DNA of 30,527 nt, taken from contig CALCHY010000336.1 of assembly GCA_937907415.1 (NCBI GenBank), positions 1 through 30,527 of the forward strand, in the 5' to 3' direction. Of the stretch, positions 14,190 through 24,781 are shown in pieces. This DNA is from an uncultured Trueperaceae bacterium. GTDB lineage: Bacteria > Deinococcota > Deinococci > Deinococcales > Trueperaceae. The notes under the pieces were generated by a model. The model made no database searches and was not told the origin of the DNA. It saw only the letters and a list, made by a program, of their open reading frames with translations. The translations under genes were made by a program, and so were the position numbers. Within the stretch, counting starts at the first letter, position 1. Every line of letters begins with the position of its first letter.

Positions 14190-15533
14190 ATGGCGGCCAA
14201 GCTGGAGGGGATGTGGGACGACGTCATCGCGCTCGTTCGCGCACAGATCCCCGAGGTAGAGTTCCGCACCTGGTTCGCCCAGGTGACGCCGCACGGCTTC
14301 GTCGACGGTGCGTTCGTCCTTGCCGTACCCCACGGCTTCGCTCGCGATTGGCTACGCACAAACTACACGGAAGTCATCGAGGAAGCCCTGCGCGGGCTCG
14401 GCATGGACTCACCGAAGGTGACGTTCCAGGTCGTGCCTACGCAGGTAACCGAGCAGCGGGACATGTTCAGCGCGCCACCTATAGAGCTGGTGAACAGCGA
14501 AAAGCCCATCGCCAGGAAGCCGACGCTCAACCCCAAGTACGTCTTCGCCAACTTCGTCGTCGGTCCGAACAACAACCTCGCCAACGCCGCGGCGCGCGCC
14601 GTGGTCGAGGCCCCTGGCCGCGCATACAACCCTCTCTTCCTCTACGGCGAAGCTGGGCTCGGTAAGACGCACCTCATGCACGCCGTCGGGCACGCGGCTT
14701 TCGAACGCCAACCGAACCTCCAAGTGGAGTACGTGACCACCGAGGCGTTCACGAACGACCTCATCACGGCCATCCGCGAGGACCGGATGACGCAGTTCAG
14801 GGACCGCTACCGCACGATCGACGTGCTACTGATCGACGACATCCAGTTCATCGCGGGCAAGGAGCGCACGCAGGAGGAGTTCTTCCACACCTTCAACGCG
14901 CTCTACGAGTCGGGCAAGCAGCTTATCGTGTCATCCGACCGGCCACCGAAGGACATCCCAACACTAGAGAAGCGCCTGCGTAGCCGCTTCGAGTGGGGGC
15001 TGATAACCGACATCCAGGCACCCGAGCTTGAGACGCGCATAGCGATCCTGGCGATGAACGCGGAGTACCGGGGTGTGAAGGTACCTGCCGAGGTCATCGA
15101 CTACATCGCAAGGCACGTGACTTCGAACATCCGCGAGCTGGAAGGCGCACTCGTCAGAGCCATCGTCTACTCCTCGATGAACCAGTCGCCGCTCAACCGG
15201 CAGACGGTCGCCAAGGCCCTGTCAGATGTCTTCGCACCAAGCGAGATAGCGCTGACCATGCCCGACATCCTCAAGCGAACCGCTGATCATTTCGGCGTCA
15301 AGCCAGACGATGTCCGCGGCAAAGGCAGGCGTCAGGAACTTGTTGTGCCGCGCCAGATAGCCATGTTCCTGATAAGGGAGTTGACGACCCACTCCTACCC
15401 CGAGATTGGCGGCTACTTTTCGGGGCGCGATCACTCCACCGTCATGTACGCCGTCCAGAAGATCCAGAACACGAGCGACAGCGATAGCGACCTGGCAAGA
15501 GCCGTCCGCTCCATCCGCGAAACCCTCGTATAA
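14190..15533 (+). CDS. dnaA: chromosomal replication initiator DnaA
   Basis: A 447-aa AAA+ initiator that binds DnaA boxes at oriC and opens the DNA. Domain I occupies residues about 1-80; domain II is a short linker (about 85-112). The AAA+ domain III has Walker A GEAGLGKTH (153-161) and Walker B LLIDDIQF (213-220), followed by the initiator-specific motif region. Domain IV has the basic loop and the DnaA signature GRDHSTVMYAV (about 412-422). The ATG at 14190 is preceded by AAGGAGAGG. The gene is upstream of oriC on the same strand as dnaN. A perfect hairpin follows the stop. Confidence 0.98.
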   Translation: MAAKLEGMWDDVIALVRAQIPEVEFRTWFAQVTPHGFVDGAFVLAVPHGFARDWLRTNYTEVIEEALRGLGMDSPKVTFQVVPTQVTEQRDMFSAPPIELVNSEKPIARKPTLNPKYVFANFVVGPNNNLANAAARAVVEAPGRAYNPLFLYGEAGLGKTHLMHAVGHAAFERQPNLQVEYVTTEAFTNDLITAIREDRMTQFRDRYRTIDVLLIDDIQFIAGKERTQEEFFHTFNALYESGKQLIVSSDRPPKDIPTLEKRLRSRFEWGLITDIQAPELETRIAILAMNAEYRGVKVPAEVIDYIARHVTSNIRELEGALVRAIVYSSMNQSPLNRQTVAKALSDVFAPSEIALTMPDILKRTADHFGVKPDDVRGKGRRQELVVPRQIAMFLIRELTTHSYPEIGGYFSGRDHSTVMYAVQKIQNTSDSDSDLARAVRSIRETLV

Positions 15534-15554
15534 GACGTCGACCCAATTCGCAGC

Positions 15555-15577
15555 GCGGGCGGCCGTGGGCCGCCCGC
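15555..15577 (+). terminator. GC hairpin after dnaA
   Basis: GCGGGCGGCC (15555-15564), loop GTG, GGCCGCCCGC (15568-15577): a perfect 10-bp stem, 21 nt after the dnaA stop. No U-tract follows. It may terminate or pause dnaA transcription before it enters oriC. Confidence 0.5.
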
Positions 15578-15604
15578 AGTCGAACGTATATCCGAACACA
15601 ATGT

Positions 15605-15845
15605 GCCTGTGGACAACTCTATGGATAACCTGTCTACAAGCTGTGTATCTAGTTGTGGACTATCTGTGTGCTAGACGCGCTGTGGACGAGTGTGGAAGAC
15701 CAGCGCACTTATCCACAACGAGGTGCTAGTTATCCACATTTCCCTCAACAGCCATTACCTCGGCCCAGACTCAAACAGGGTACCTTTCCACAGTTTCCAC
15801 ACCCCCTACTATTACGGGTGTTCCCCTTCAAAATTGAGAGATTCC
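15605..15845. other. oriC: chromosomal replication origin oriC with DnaA-box cluster
   Basis: The dnaA-dnaN intergenic region. Two perfect TTATCCACA boxes lie at 15709-15717 and 15730-15738. One-mismatch boxes on the opposite strand are TGTGGACAA (15608-15616) and TATGGATAA (15620-15628). Weaker copies are TGTGGACTA (15654), TGTGGACGA (15681), TGTGGAAGA (15691), CTTTCCACA (15784-15792) and GTTTCCACA (15793-15801). All boxes left of 15700 point one way and all to the right point the other way. An AT-richer stretch (about 15820-15850) could be the unwinding element. No gene is seen here. Confidence 0.92.
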
Positions 15846-15984
15846 TAAGTCACAACCTAGAGCACCTAGGCCTGAGCCTAGCAGCCAAGCGAAACCCTCG
15901 CGCCACGAGCTAACCTCAGCCAACCAAGCCAATCGAAGCGCTGGCCCACACAACTGCAAACGGCCCGCCGCGCCAGCTACGTAG

Positions 15985-16020
15985 CTCACGATGTATGCTC
16001 TAGCCCGGGTCGCTCGTGAG
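15985..16020 (+). promoter_or_regulatory. dnaN: candidate dnaN promoter flanked by an inverted repeat
   Basis: TATGCT (15994-15999) is a possible -10 about 100 nt before dnaN. It lies between CTCACGA (15985-15991) and TCGTGAG (16014-16020), a perfect 7-bp inverted repeat with a 22-nt spacer. No -35 hexamer is evident. Confidence 0.35.
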
Positions 16021-16101
16021 ACCCAACGCCTGGCGCTATTGCCCCTCTTGATCAGCCACGACGACTTTGGCGCTTAGCGGAATGAATCACAGGAGTGTCG
16101 T

Positions 16102-17193
16102 ATGAAGGTGCTCGTCCCAAAGAAGAGCCTTGCCGAAACGCTCGCTCGCGTTGAGCGGATCGTTCCCAGCCGCTCAAGCAACCCAGGGTTGAGCTTGCTG
16201 CGCATCGATGTCAGCGAGGACGGCATGGAACTCAGTGGGTCGAACATGGACGTTGACATCCGTGCCCGCTTCGCGGCCGACTCACCTGGGCGCGGTAGTT
16301 ACGCCGTCCTGGGCCACGTGTTCAGCCAAGTCGTAAGGGCTCTACCGTCAGACGACGTCGAACTAGAGTTCGCTGAAGACGAACTGCAACTGCGCTCTGG
16401 CGGCTTCGCTACGAAACTACAATTGATGGCGCCCGGCTCCGCTCCCGTGCTCAACTTCGCAACCGAGTTCTCTGGCGCGCTCGACGCACCACGGTTCGCG
16501 CGTGGCCTGGCCGCCGTCAAATATGCCGCGGCTGTAGCCGATTTCCAGGCCGTCTTCCGGGGTGTGAAGCTCGAACTCGCCGACGGTCGCACTCGCACGG
16601 TGGCAACGGATGGTTTCAGGCTGGCCTACTTCGATATAGCAGAGAGTTCTGGCCTTCAGGCCGACATCATCGTGCCGGCACGCAGCGTCGAAGAGCTACT
16701 GAGAGTGCTCGACGAAGGCGAGGTCAAGCTCGCCCTCGAGCCCGGCCAACTTAGCGTGCAGCACGGTAATTACGCGCTAAACCTCAAGCTCATGGAGGGA
16801 ACCTTCCCTGACTACGAGCGGGTGATCCCCAAGAACTTCCCCGTCAGCATCACTCTCGGATCGACTCGCCTCGCGGAGGCCGTCGCCCGCGTGGCTCTCA
16901 TGGCTGACAAGACCACCAACAACCGCGTAGACCTGTTCATCAAAGATGGTGAACTGCAGATCACGGCCGAAGGGAGCTTCGGCCGAAGCCAGGAGGCCAT
17001 CCCCGTCATACAGGAAGGCACCGACTCAGAGATCGGTTTGGCTTACAACAGCAAGTACCTCGTCGATGCGGTTGCGCCCGTGAACGGCGACGTGCGCCTG
17101 AGCTTCTCAGGCACCAACTCGGCGCCCAGCGTGATCACTGACCTTGGCGACCCGAGTTACCTCGCGATGGTAGTACCCCTCAGGACTGCGTAA
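16102..17193 (+). CDS. dnaN: DNA polymerase III beta sliding clamp
   Basis: A 363-aa ring-forming processivity clamp, made of three structurally similar domains of about 120 residues. Recognisable parts are the N-terminus KVLVPKKSLAETLARVERIVPSR, the second-domain RTVATDGFRLAYFD (the conserved TDGHRL-type motif, here TDGFRL), LMEGTFPDYERVIP, and the C-terminus VAPVNGDVRLSFSGTNSAPSVI ending in YLAMVVPLR (the conserved MP(M/V)R end reads VPLR). The ATG at 16102 has AGGAG six nt upstream. It follows oriC and precedes eno by 21 nt. Confidence 0.97.
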   Translation: MKVLVPKKSLAETLARVERIVPSRSSNPGLSLLRIDVSEDGMELSGSNMDVDIRARFAADSPGRGSYAVLGHVFSQVVRALPSDDVELEFAEDELQLRSGGFATKLQLMAPGSAPVLNFATEFSGALDAPRFARGLAAVKYAAAVADFQAVFRGVKLELADGRTRTVATDGFRLAYFDIAESSGLQADIIVPARSVEELLRVLDEGEVKLALEPGQLSVQHGNYALNLKLMEGTFPDYERVIPKNFPVSITLGSTRLAEAVARVALMADKTTNNRVDLFIKDGELQITAEGSFGRSQEAIPVIQEGTDSEIGLAYNSKYLVDAVAPVNGDVRLSFSGTNSAPSVITDLGDPSYLAMVVPLRTA

Positions 17194-19916
<2,723 letters not shown>

Positions 19917-19961
19917 ACTGAACGAAACGCGGCGACCAGCGCCGTAGGACGACATAAAGAA

Positions 19962-19999
19962 AATCAGCCGCGGTCGATGTTACTCGACCGCGGCTGATT
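19962..19999. terminator. bidirectional intrinsic terminator between pyk and rplI
   Basis: AATCAGCCGCGGTCGA (19962-19977) and TCGACCGCGGCTGATT (19984-19999) form a perfect 16-bp stem with a 6-nt loop (TGTTAC). The minus-strand exit is followed by TTCTTTATG and the plus-strand exit by CTTG, so it is better placed to stop the rplI operon, and should also stop eno-pyk transcripts. Confidence 0.9.
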
Positions 20000-20037
20000 C
20001 TTGACTAGCGGCAAGCGCCGCATATCAATGGCGAAAC

Positions 20038-20490
20038 TCAGGCTTCTTCGTCGGAGACGACGAGCACCTTGAGATCGATCGTGACTTCCGGGTGCGGGCG
20101 GTACGGAACCGCGTACTCGCCAGTTACCTTGATCGGCTCGAGGAGCAACACCTTGCGGCGATCGATCTCGACGTCGTAGGCGGCCTTGAGGGCATCCGCG
20201 ATATCGCGGTTGCCGACCGAGCCGTAGATGCGGCCTTCGCCAGCCTTGACGCGGATCTCAACGTGGGCGTCACCGAGCATGCTGGCGAGGCGCTCCGCGT
20301 CGGACTTGCGCTCCGCCAACTGGCGTGCGCGTTGCGCGAGGCGCGCCTGAAGTTCGGCCTGGTTGGACTTCGTCGCTGGCAGCGCTAGGCCGCGCGGGAC
20401 GAGGAAGTTACGGGCGTAGCCGTCCTTTACACGGACGACTTCCCCTGCTTCGCCCAACTTCTCGACGGGCTCAAGCAGGATGACGTTCAT
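20038..20490 (-). CDS. rplI: 50S ribosomal protein bL9
   Basis: A 150-aa large-subunit protein with an N-terminal rRNA-binding domain (MNVILLEPVEKLGEAGEVVRVKDGYARNFLVPRG, the bL9 signature), a long connecting helix (about 45-75) and a C-terminal domain containing GEGRIYGSVGNRDIADAL. The start overlaps the rpsR stop in an ATGA. It is the last gene of the rpsF-ssb-rpsR-rplI operon, and the terminator at 19962-19999 follows. Confidence 0.97.
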   Translation of the reverse strand: MNVILLEPVEKLGEAGEVVRVKDGYARNFLVPRGLALPATKSNQAELQARLAQRARQLAERKSDAERLASMLGDAHVEIRVKAGEGRIYGSVGNRDIADALKAAYDVEIDRRKVLLLEPIKVTGEYAVPYRPHPEVTIDLKVLVVSDEEA

Positions 20491-20777
20491 TTCCGCACCA
20501 GCTTCTCAGTGATGGGGATGATCGCGAGCATGCGCGCACGCTTGATCGTGGTGGCGAGCCGACGCTGGTGCCTGGCGCATACACCGGTGCGACGACGGGG
20601 AAGGATCTTGGCGGTATCGGAGATGAAGCGCCGAAGCACCCGACCGTCGTGGTAATCCATGATCTCGTATTCACCCGCGCAGAACGGGCAAACGCGTGGG
20701 CGACGACCGCGACGGCCGCCTCCACGTCCACGGCGGCGATCGCGATCGCCGCCCTTGTCTCTTGCTTCTCTAGCCAT
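20487..20777 (-). CDS. rpsR: 30S ribosomal protein bS18, zinc-binding type, with Arg/Gly-rich N-terminal extension
   Basis: A 96-aa small-subunit protein that pairs with bS6 on 16S rRNA. The core from about residue 28 has a C+ zinc site: C30, C33, C67 and H70 (CPFC ... CARH), then IKRARMLAIIPI. The first 27 residues (RDRRRGRGGGRRGRRPR and flanks) form a basic tail that makes it about 20 residues longer than the E. coli protein. The start codon directly abuts the ssb stop codon, and the end overlaps rplI by 4 nt. Confidence 0.96.
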   Translation of the reverse strand: MAREARDKGGDRDRRRGRGGGRRGRRPRVCPFCAGEYEIMDYHDGRVLRRFISDTAKILPRRRTGVCARHQRRLATTIKRARMLAIIPITEKLVRK

Positions 20778-21608
20778 CTAGAAGGGTAGGTCCTCTTCTG
20801 GTGGAAACTCTTCGTCGATATCCAACTTCGACGAACTCGCCTGGGCGCCGGTAGCGACGGTGCGCTCCGTACGGGTTCCGGCTCCACCGCTGCCGGGACC
20901 GCGAGTGAGGAACTCGACGCGTTGTCCTTCTAACCGCGTCGTGAACCGACGGTTACCTTCCTTGTCGGTCCAAGAATCATTGACGAGCCTGCCGATCACG
21001 AACACACCGTCGCCTTTGCGAAGAGCCTCGCAACCTTCCGCGAGTTCGCGCCACACGGTGACGTCCACGAAGTGAGTGCGCTCCTGATCGTCTCCACCCT
21101 TGCCCCTGAAACGCTCGTTTACTGCCACGCCGAAGCGCGTAACCGACGCCCCTGAGGGCGTTGAGCGCATCTCGGCGTCGCGTGTCAGGTTGCCTACTAT
21201 GAGCACCTGATTGAGCGCGTTCTTGAGCCGGTGCTGGCCGCGCGCGTCGATGACGGTGGCTTCACCCGTGCGTACGCCCGGGGTGACCACGTCTACGCGT
21301 TGCGCGTTCACGTCGAGAGCTGAGCGTCTCTGGCCGTCCTGGGCATCCCAGGTGCGGTAGTTGAGGCGTCCCTCGACGAACACGGCGGTGCCCTCTTGCA
21401 GTTGGTCGGCCATCATCTCCGCTTGCGCCCCGAAGAGCGTTGCGCGGTGGTACCAGGCCAACTCGCGAGGTTGGTCGTCATCTCCCATGACGTTGTCATT
21501 GCCCGCCAAGTTCATCTCCAAGATGGCTAACCCACCGGGGGTGTAGCGCAGATCTGGTTTCTGAACCAGCGTGCCGACAAGGTAAACGTTGTTCAAACCA
21601 CGTGCCAT
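20778..21608 (-). CDS. ssb: single-stranded DNA-binding protein with two OB folds (Deinococcus-Thermus type)
   Basis: A 276-aa SSB that acts as a homodimer carrying four OB folds in total, unlike the one-OB tetramers of most bacteria. OB1 starts at GLNNVYLVGTLVQKPDLRYTP and OB2 at about residue 125 with NQVLIVGNLTRDAEMRSTPSG. FRGKGGDDQERTHFVDVTVW and the segment after it match the end of OB2. The C-terminus is a disordered linker ending in the acidic tip EEFPPEEDLPF, which recruits repair and replication partners. The ATG at 21608 has GGGGAG seven nt upstream and fits the family N-terminus; the longer ORF to 21701 would add an unrelated Arg/Glu-rich stretch. Confidence 0.96.
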   Translation of the reverse strand: MARGLNNVYLVGTLVQKPDLRYTPGGLAILEMNLAGNDNVMGDDDQPRELAWYHRATLFGAQAEMMADQLQEGTAVFVEGRLNYRTWDAQDGQRRSALDVNAQRVDVVTPGVRTGEATVIDARGQHRLKNALNQVLIVGNLTRDAEMRSTPSGASVTRFGVAVNERFRGKGGDDQERTHFVDVTVWRELAEGCEALRKGDGVFVIGRLVNDSWTDKEGNRRFTTRLEGQRVEFLTRGPGSGGAGTRTERTVATGAQASSSKLDIDEEFPPEEDLPF

Positions 21609-21646
21609 GAGATGACTCCCCAACCGCTCGTCAATAGATTCTTGGC

Positions 21647-21997
21647 TTAGGCAGCGGCCTCGGCCTTGCCTTCGACCTTCGGTTCTTTCTTCGTCTTCCA
21701 CTCCGGGCGTTCCCGGACGACCAGGACTCGCATGACGTTATCGCGTTGGCGTAACGCAGCTTCGATGGTCTTGGGGCTTTCGCCGCTCAGGTGTAGGCGA
21801 TAGATGAGAAAGTAGCCCTCGTTGCCTTTGCGGATCGGGTACGCCAGACGGCGCATTCCCCACTCGTCGACAGAGAGGATCTCACCTCCCGCGCGCTCGA
21901 CTTGGAGCGCAACGGCGTCTTTCTCCGACTGGACCTGCTGTTCGCTAAGGCTCGGGTCAAGGATGACGTTGAGATCGTACTTGGTGGTGTTTGACAT
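21647..21997 (-). CDS. rpsF: 30S ribosomal protein bS6
   Basis: A 116-aa small-subunit protein that binds bS18. It has the bS6 ferredoxin-like fold: YDLNVILDPSLSEQQVQ, the strand EILSVDEWGMRRLAYPIRKGNEGYF, the strand YRLHLSGE, and NVMRVLVVRER. The tail (KTKKEPKVEGKAEAAA) is Lys/Ala-rich, as in many bS6 proteins. The ATG at 21997 follows a very strong AAGGAGGTG; the in-frame ATG at 22024 has no such site. First gene of the rpsF-ssb-rpsR-rplI operon. Confidence 0.96.
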   Translation of the reverse strand: MSNTTKYDLNVILDPSLSEQQVQSEKDAVALQVERAGGEILSVDEWGMRRLAYPIRKGNEGYFLIYRLHLSGESPKTIEAALRQRDNVMRVLVVRERPEWKTKKEPKVEGKAEAAA

Positions 21998-22090
21998 GTG
22001 CACCTCCTTCCAGGCTGGTGGCACTCGGTCTCGTGAGAGACGCGCGCTGTGCTCTCCACACGCGGCTGCGTTCGGAGCGACACGACGCGC

Positions 22091-22109
22091 CAGGCCGACC
22101 TCCGGCCTG
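22091..22109 (-). promoter_or_regulatory. hairpin in the rpsF 5' leader, possible bS6:bS18 autoregulatory element
   Basis: CAGGCCG (22091-22097) and CGGCCTG (22103-22109) form a 7-bp stem with a 5-nt loop, and the outer GCGC bases extend it with one bulge. It lies in the roughly 180-nt leader of rpsF mRNA. Leaders of this operon often carry an RNA bound by bS6:bS18; this match is by position only. Confidence 0.3.
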
Positions 22110-22182
22110 CGCTCACCTTCCCCAGCATCGGCTCGCCACCACGCATCGTTGGACTAGCCAGACTAACGCGCGGCAAATAAGG

Positions 22183-22188
22183 AGTGTA
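22183..22188 (-). promoter_or_regulatory. rpsF: extended -10 promoter of the rpsF operon
   Basis: TGCTACACT on the minus strand (-10 TACACT at 22183-22188) gives an extended -10, about 186 nt upstream of the rpsF start. No clear -35 is seen. Confidence 0.5.
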
Positions 22189-22253
22189 GCACAGCCCGCG
22201 CCCAGCTTCCGAGCCGTGGCTTGCAGGCGGTTCCGAGGGACGCTGCCGTAGGA

Positions 22254-23327
22254 CTACTGCCAGGTCCAGCCCACAGCGAACCGATCGGATACTAGTGCGG
22301 CTCCGGCACCGCTGGGGCTCTCATATGAGACGACTGGGTAGAAGAATGCTGGCAGTTGTGGCCGCGTCGGGTGAAACGAGCCCTGGTCGATGACGATCAA
22401 GGCGGCCTCGGATGATCGCAGCACGATCGAGAGCTCGTCAGCGTTGTCAACTGGCAGGTTGCCGCTAGTTACGAGCACGCGTTTGGCGCGCTGGAACTCG
22501 TTCACTTGTGCTGCGCTAGGTGTGCCGTGCAGCGCGGGCGGCTGGACGGCGGGGCCAGTCATCACGCGCACCCTGCCGGTGGCGGCTTGGGCGGGGGCAT
22601 ACTCGACGCCTGTGACGACTAGGCTGGCGGGGCCGGGGTTCACGACGACGAGCTCGGCGTACACCCCCACAGCGGGCCATGTAGAGAGGTGCACTTGCAG
22701 GTTGGCTGGGTTGGCAGGCGCTTCGGCAACCCGCACGGCCCCAAGTTGATGGAGCGCCTCGGCGCCCGAGCGGCAGCGTGCGAGAGCCGTTGAACCCAGG
22801 TCACCAATCGGCAGCGGGCCCGTGAGGCGGGTAGTCGGTAGGGAGTAGCCGACGTCAGGGTCGGCGTCAGCCGTAATGAGGGCGGCGCCCGTGAACTCGA
22901 CGTCCTCCCTGGTCCCGCGCAGGGTGAGGGCGGCCACGGGGTCAGCTGGCGTGCAGGCGTGACCGTAGAACGTGAGGCTTCCGCCGGTAGCGCTGGTCCA
23001 ACCGAGATAGCTGCCAGCGCTCAACGCTGCTTGTGCCGGCGTGTGCGCGTCCGACCAGGGGGGCAGCGCGGTGGCCTGGAGAGACACTCCGACTAGCTTG
23101 TAGCGCACTAACTTCCAGGGGGCGGACTTGGCGAACGGCAGGCCATGCAGGGTGCGGCCGACCCAGTACGGCGGCGGCGGGAGCCACCGCGGCAGCGTGG
23201 CGGAGCCAACCCACAGCTCAGAGAAGGCAAGCAGCGCGAAGCCGACGACGATTGCGAGCGCAGCGCCACCCACGACCCGGCAAGCGGGCGCGAACTCACC
23301 GAACCGCGCGCCCTGAGGGCGCCTCAT
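22254..23327 (-). CDS. membrane-anchored extracytoplasmic protein of unknown family
   Basis: I do not recognise this 357-aa protein. It has one N-terminal membrane anchor (about residues 18-38, VVGGAALAIVVGFALLAFSEL) and no further hydrophobic segment, so about 315 residues lie outside the membrane. These are strand-rich with repeated turns (for example VYAELVVVNPGPASLVVTGVEY, LSIVLRSSEAALIVIDQGSF, PVVSYESPSG). It has two cysteines (in YGHACTP and ALARCRSG), which could form a disulphide. It is the last gene of the envelope cluster; its ATG overlaps the stop of the TolC-like gene (ATGA), which suggests coupled translation and joint function. It could be a periplasmic adaptor or substrate-binding component. 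Confidence 0.7.
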   Translation of the reverse strand: MRRPQGARFGEFAPACRVVGGAALAIVVGFALLAFSELWVGSATLPRWLPPPPYWVGRTLHGLPFAKSAPWKLVRYKLVGVSLQATALPPWSDAHTPAQAALSAGSYLGWTSATGGSLTFYGHACTPADPVAALTLRGTREDVEFTGAALITADADPDVGYSLPTTRLTGPLPIGDLGSTALARCRSGAEALHQLGAVRVAEAPANPANLQVHLSTWPAVGVYAELVVVNPGPASLVVTGVEYAPAQAATGRVRVMTGPAVQPPALHGTPSAAQVNEFQRAKRVLVTSGNLPVDNADELSIVLRSSEAALIVIDQGSFHPTRPQLPAFFYPVVSYESPSGAGAALVSDRFAVGWTWQ

Positions 23328-24781
23328 GGCAGCGCGACCTCGCCTGCGCGCACCGTGCCTAGCGCGCCGACGCCGCAGAGGACTTGTAGGTCAGCCAACT
23401 GCGTTGCAAGGGTGAGCTGCGCGAAGGCGACGTCGGCGCGGTAGCTCACGGCGTGGAGCTCGAGCACTGGGTTGTCGAACGTACGGCTGGCCAGAGTTCT
23501 GGCGGAGTCTAGGTCGAGCGCGTCTGGGTGAACGTCAAAGGCGAGCCACAAGAGCTGCGCCTCCGCGTTTTCGACGGCTGCTGTGGCGTCCGCGTAGGCG
23601 CGCAGCTGGGCGCTTGCTTCGGAAGTCAGTTGCGCGAGCTCCGCCGCCAACACGCCGCTGGCGTCTTCCAGTGCCGCGGCGTGACCTAATGAGTGCGCGT
23701 TTCGCCTTACCGGCGGCCAACTCAGCGAGAGAGTCTGCTCTGCGCCGCCGAGGTGCGCCGTAGCGCCGACCTCGCCGGACACGGGCCACCCATCCGGCAT
23801 GGCCAGGCGCACTGCGACCCCAAGTTGTGCTTGAAGTCCAGCTACCGAAGGCGCCACACCGGTCGCGCCGGCCCCGAACCCTCCTTGGTAGCCGACTTGC
23901 CCGAAGAGGTTCACCTCTAGCTCGGTCGTGCGCTCGAGCGTCAACCCGAGCAGGCGTTGTTCGAAGCGTTGGCGCGCTGCGCTAGCTTCGGGTCCGGTGG
24001 CGAGGCAGGAGTCGAGCGTGGGCGGCGCCATGTCGAGTGCCGCGATGGCTGCGGCGAACTTCGGTAGCGGCAAGTCCGTAACGGAGGTGCCGAGCGTGCG
24101 CGTTAGTTCGCGGCGCAGTTCGGCAGCGTTGCCCGCTGCGAACTCGGCGAGGTTCACGACGCTGCGGTAGAGCGCTAGCAGCTCGCGCTCTGACGGGGCG
24201 ACGTGCAGGGCGTCGGCCAGGTTGGTTGGCGGCTGCCAGACCTCCGCAGCGAACCTGGCGGTGGCAGCGGTGGCTTCATGCTCGAGCTCCTGAGTGAGCG
24301 CCAGAGCCAGGACCGTCAGGACGAACTGCGCGCGAGCGGCAGCCGCGGCCGCGGCTGCGCGGGAGGCCTGGGTGGCCTCGCGGTGAGCCTGCATGGCAGC
24401 GGTTGGCGCTGCAAGTGAGCGGTAGATGGGTAGCTCGGCGGCGAGTTCGAGGCTTATCCCGAGAGCGCCGTAGTCGTGCCACGCCAGCCTTTCGGTGGCG
24501 GAGAAGGAGGGCAGTTGGGCGAGCGAGGCGTCTCGAGCCATACCCGCCAGGGCGGCGGCCTCGGCTTTCAGTGCGGCTGACGGGGCGTAGGCGGAGTCGA
24601 ACAGCGCCAACAACGTCCCGAAGGGGCTGAGCGCGGCGCCTGGTGTTGACGCAGCAGCCGGAGAACCGGTTTGTGCTGCGGCCATAGCGAGGAGCGTGCA
24701 GAGCGTGAAGCGCGTTCCAGCTCTGGCGCCCATGCGCAGGCAAGCGCGCAGCGCCCACCGGGCCCCGTCAAGGGGTGCCAT
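23324..24781 (-). CDS. TolC-like outer-membrane-factor protein (divergent)
   Basis: A 485-aa exported protein. After a basic N-terminus and signal peptide (about residues 22-44), it is Ala-rich and alternates long amphipathic helices with short strands. An early helix pair (about 60-80) is followed by the strands YGALGISLELAAELPIYRS. A long Ala-rich helix (about 125-175) leads to a connecting region, then a second half-repeat: PEASAARQRFEQRLLGLTLERTTELEVNLFGQVGYQGG, LQAQLGVAVRLAMPDG and a final long helix. This order of helix, strand pair and helix in two halves is that of the TolC/OMF family. Similarity is at pattern level only, so the assignment is tentative. ATG 24781 has GAAGG 8 nt upstream and overlaps the upstream gene by 14 nt. 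Confidence 0.55.
   Translation of the reverse strand: MAPLDGARWALRACLRMGARAGTRFTLCTLLAMAAAQTGSPAAASTPGAALSPFGTLLALFDSAYAPSAALKAEAAALAGMARDASLAQLPSFSATERLAWHDYGALGISLELAAELPIYRSLAAPTAAMQAHREATQASRAAAAAAAARAQFVLTVLALALTQELEHEATAATARFAAEVWQPPTNLADALHVAPSERELLALYRSVVNLAEFAAGNAAELRRELTRTLGTSVTDLPLPKFAAAIAALDMAPPTLDSCLATGPEASAARQRFEQRLLGLTLERTTELEVNLFGQVGYQGGFGAGATGVAPSVAGLQAQLGVAVRLAMPDGWPVSGEVGATAHLGGAEQTLSLSWPPVRRNAHSLGHAAALEDASGVLAAELAQLTSEASAQLRAYADATAAVENAEAQLLWLAFDVHPDALDLDSARTLASRTFDNPVLELHAVSYRADVAFAQLTLATQLADLQVLCGVGALGTVRAGEVALP

Noticed and set aside
13695..14333. 212-aa minus-strand ORF overlapping the start of dnaA
   Set aside because: No ribosome site or family motif; the end lies antisense to conserved dnaA sequence, and the ORF crosses likely promoters.
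21609..21701. SSB start at 21701
   Set aside because: The added residues are Arg/Glu-rich and unrelated to SSB; the ATG at 21608 has GGGGAG and the family N-terminus.
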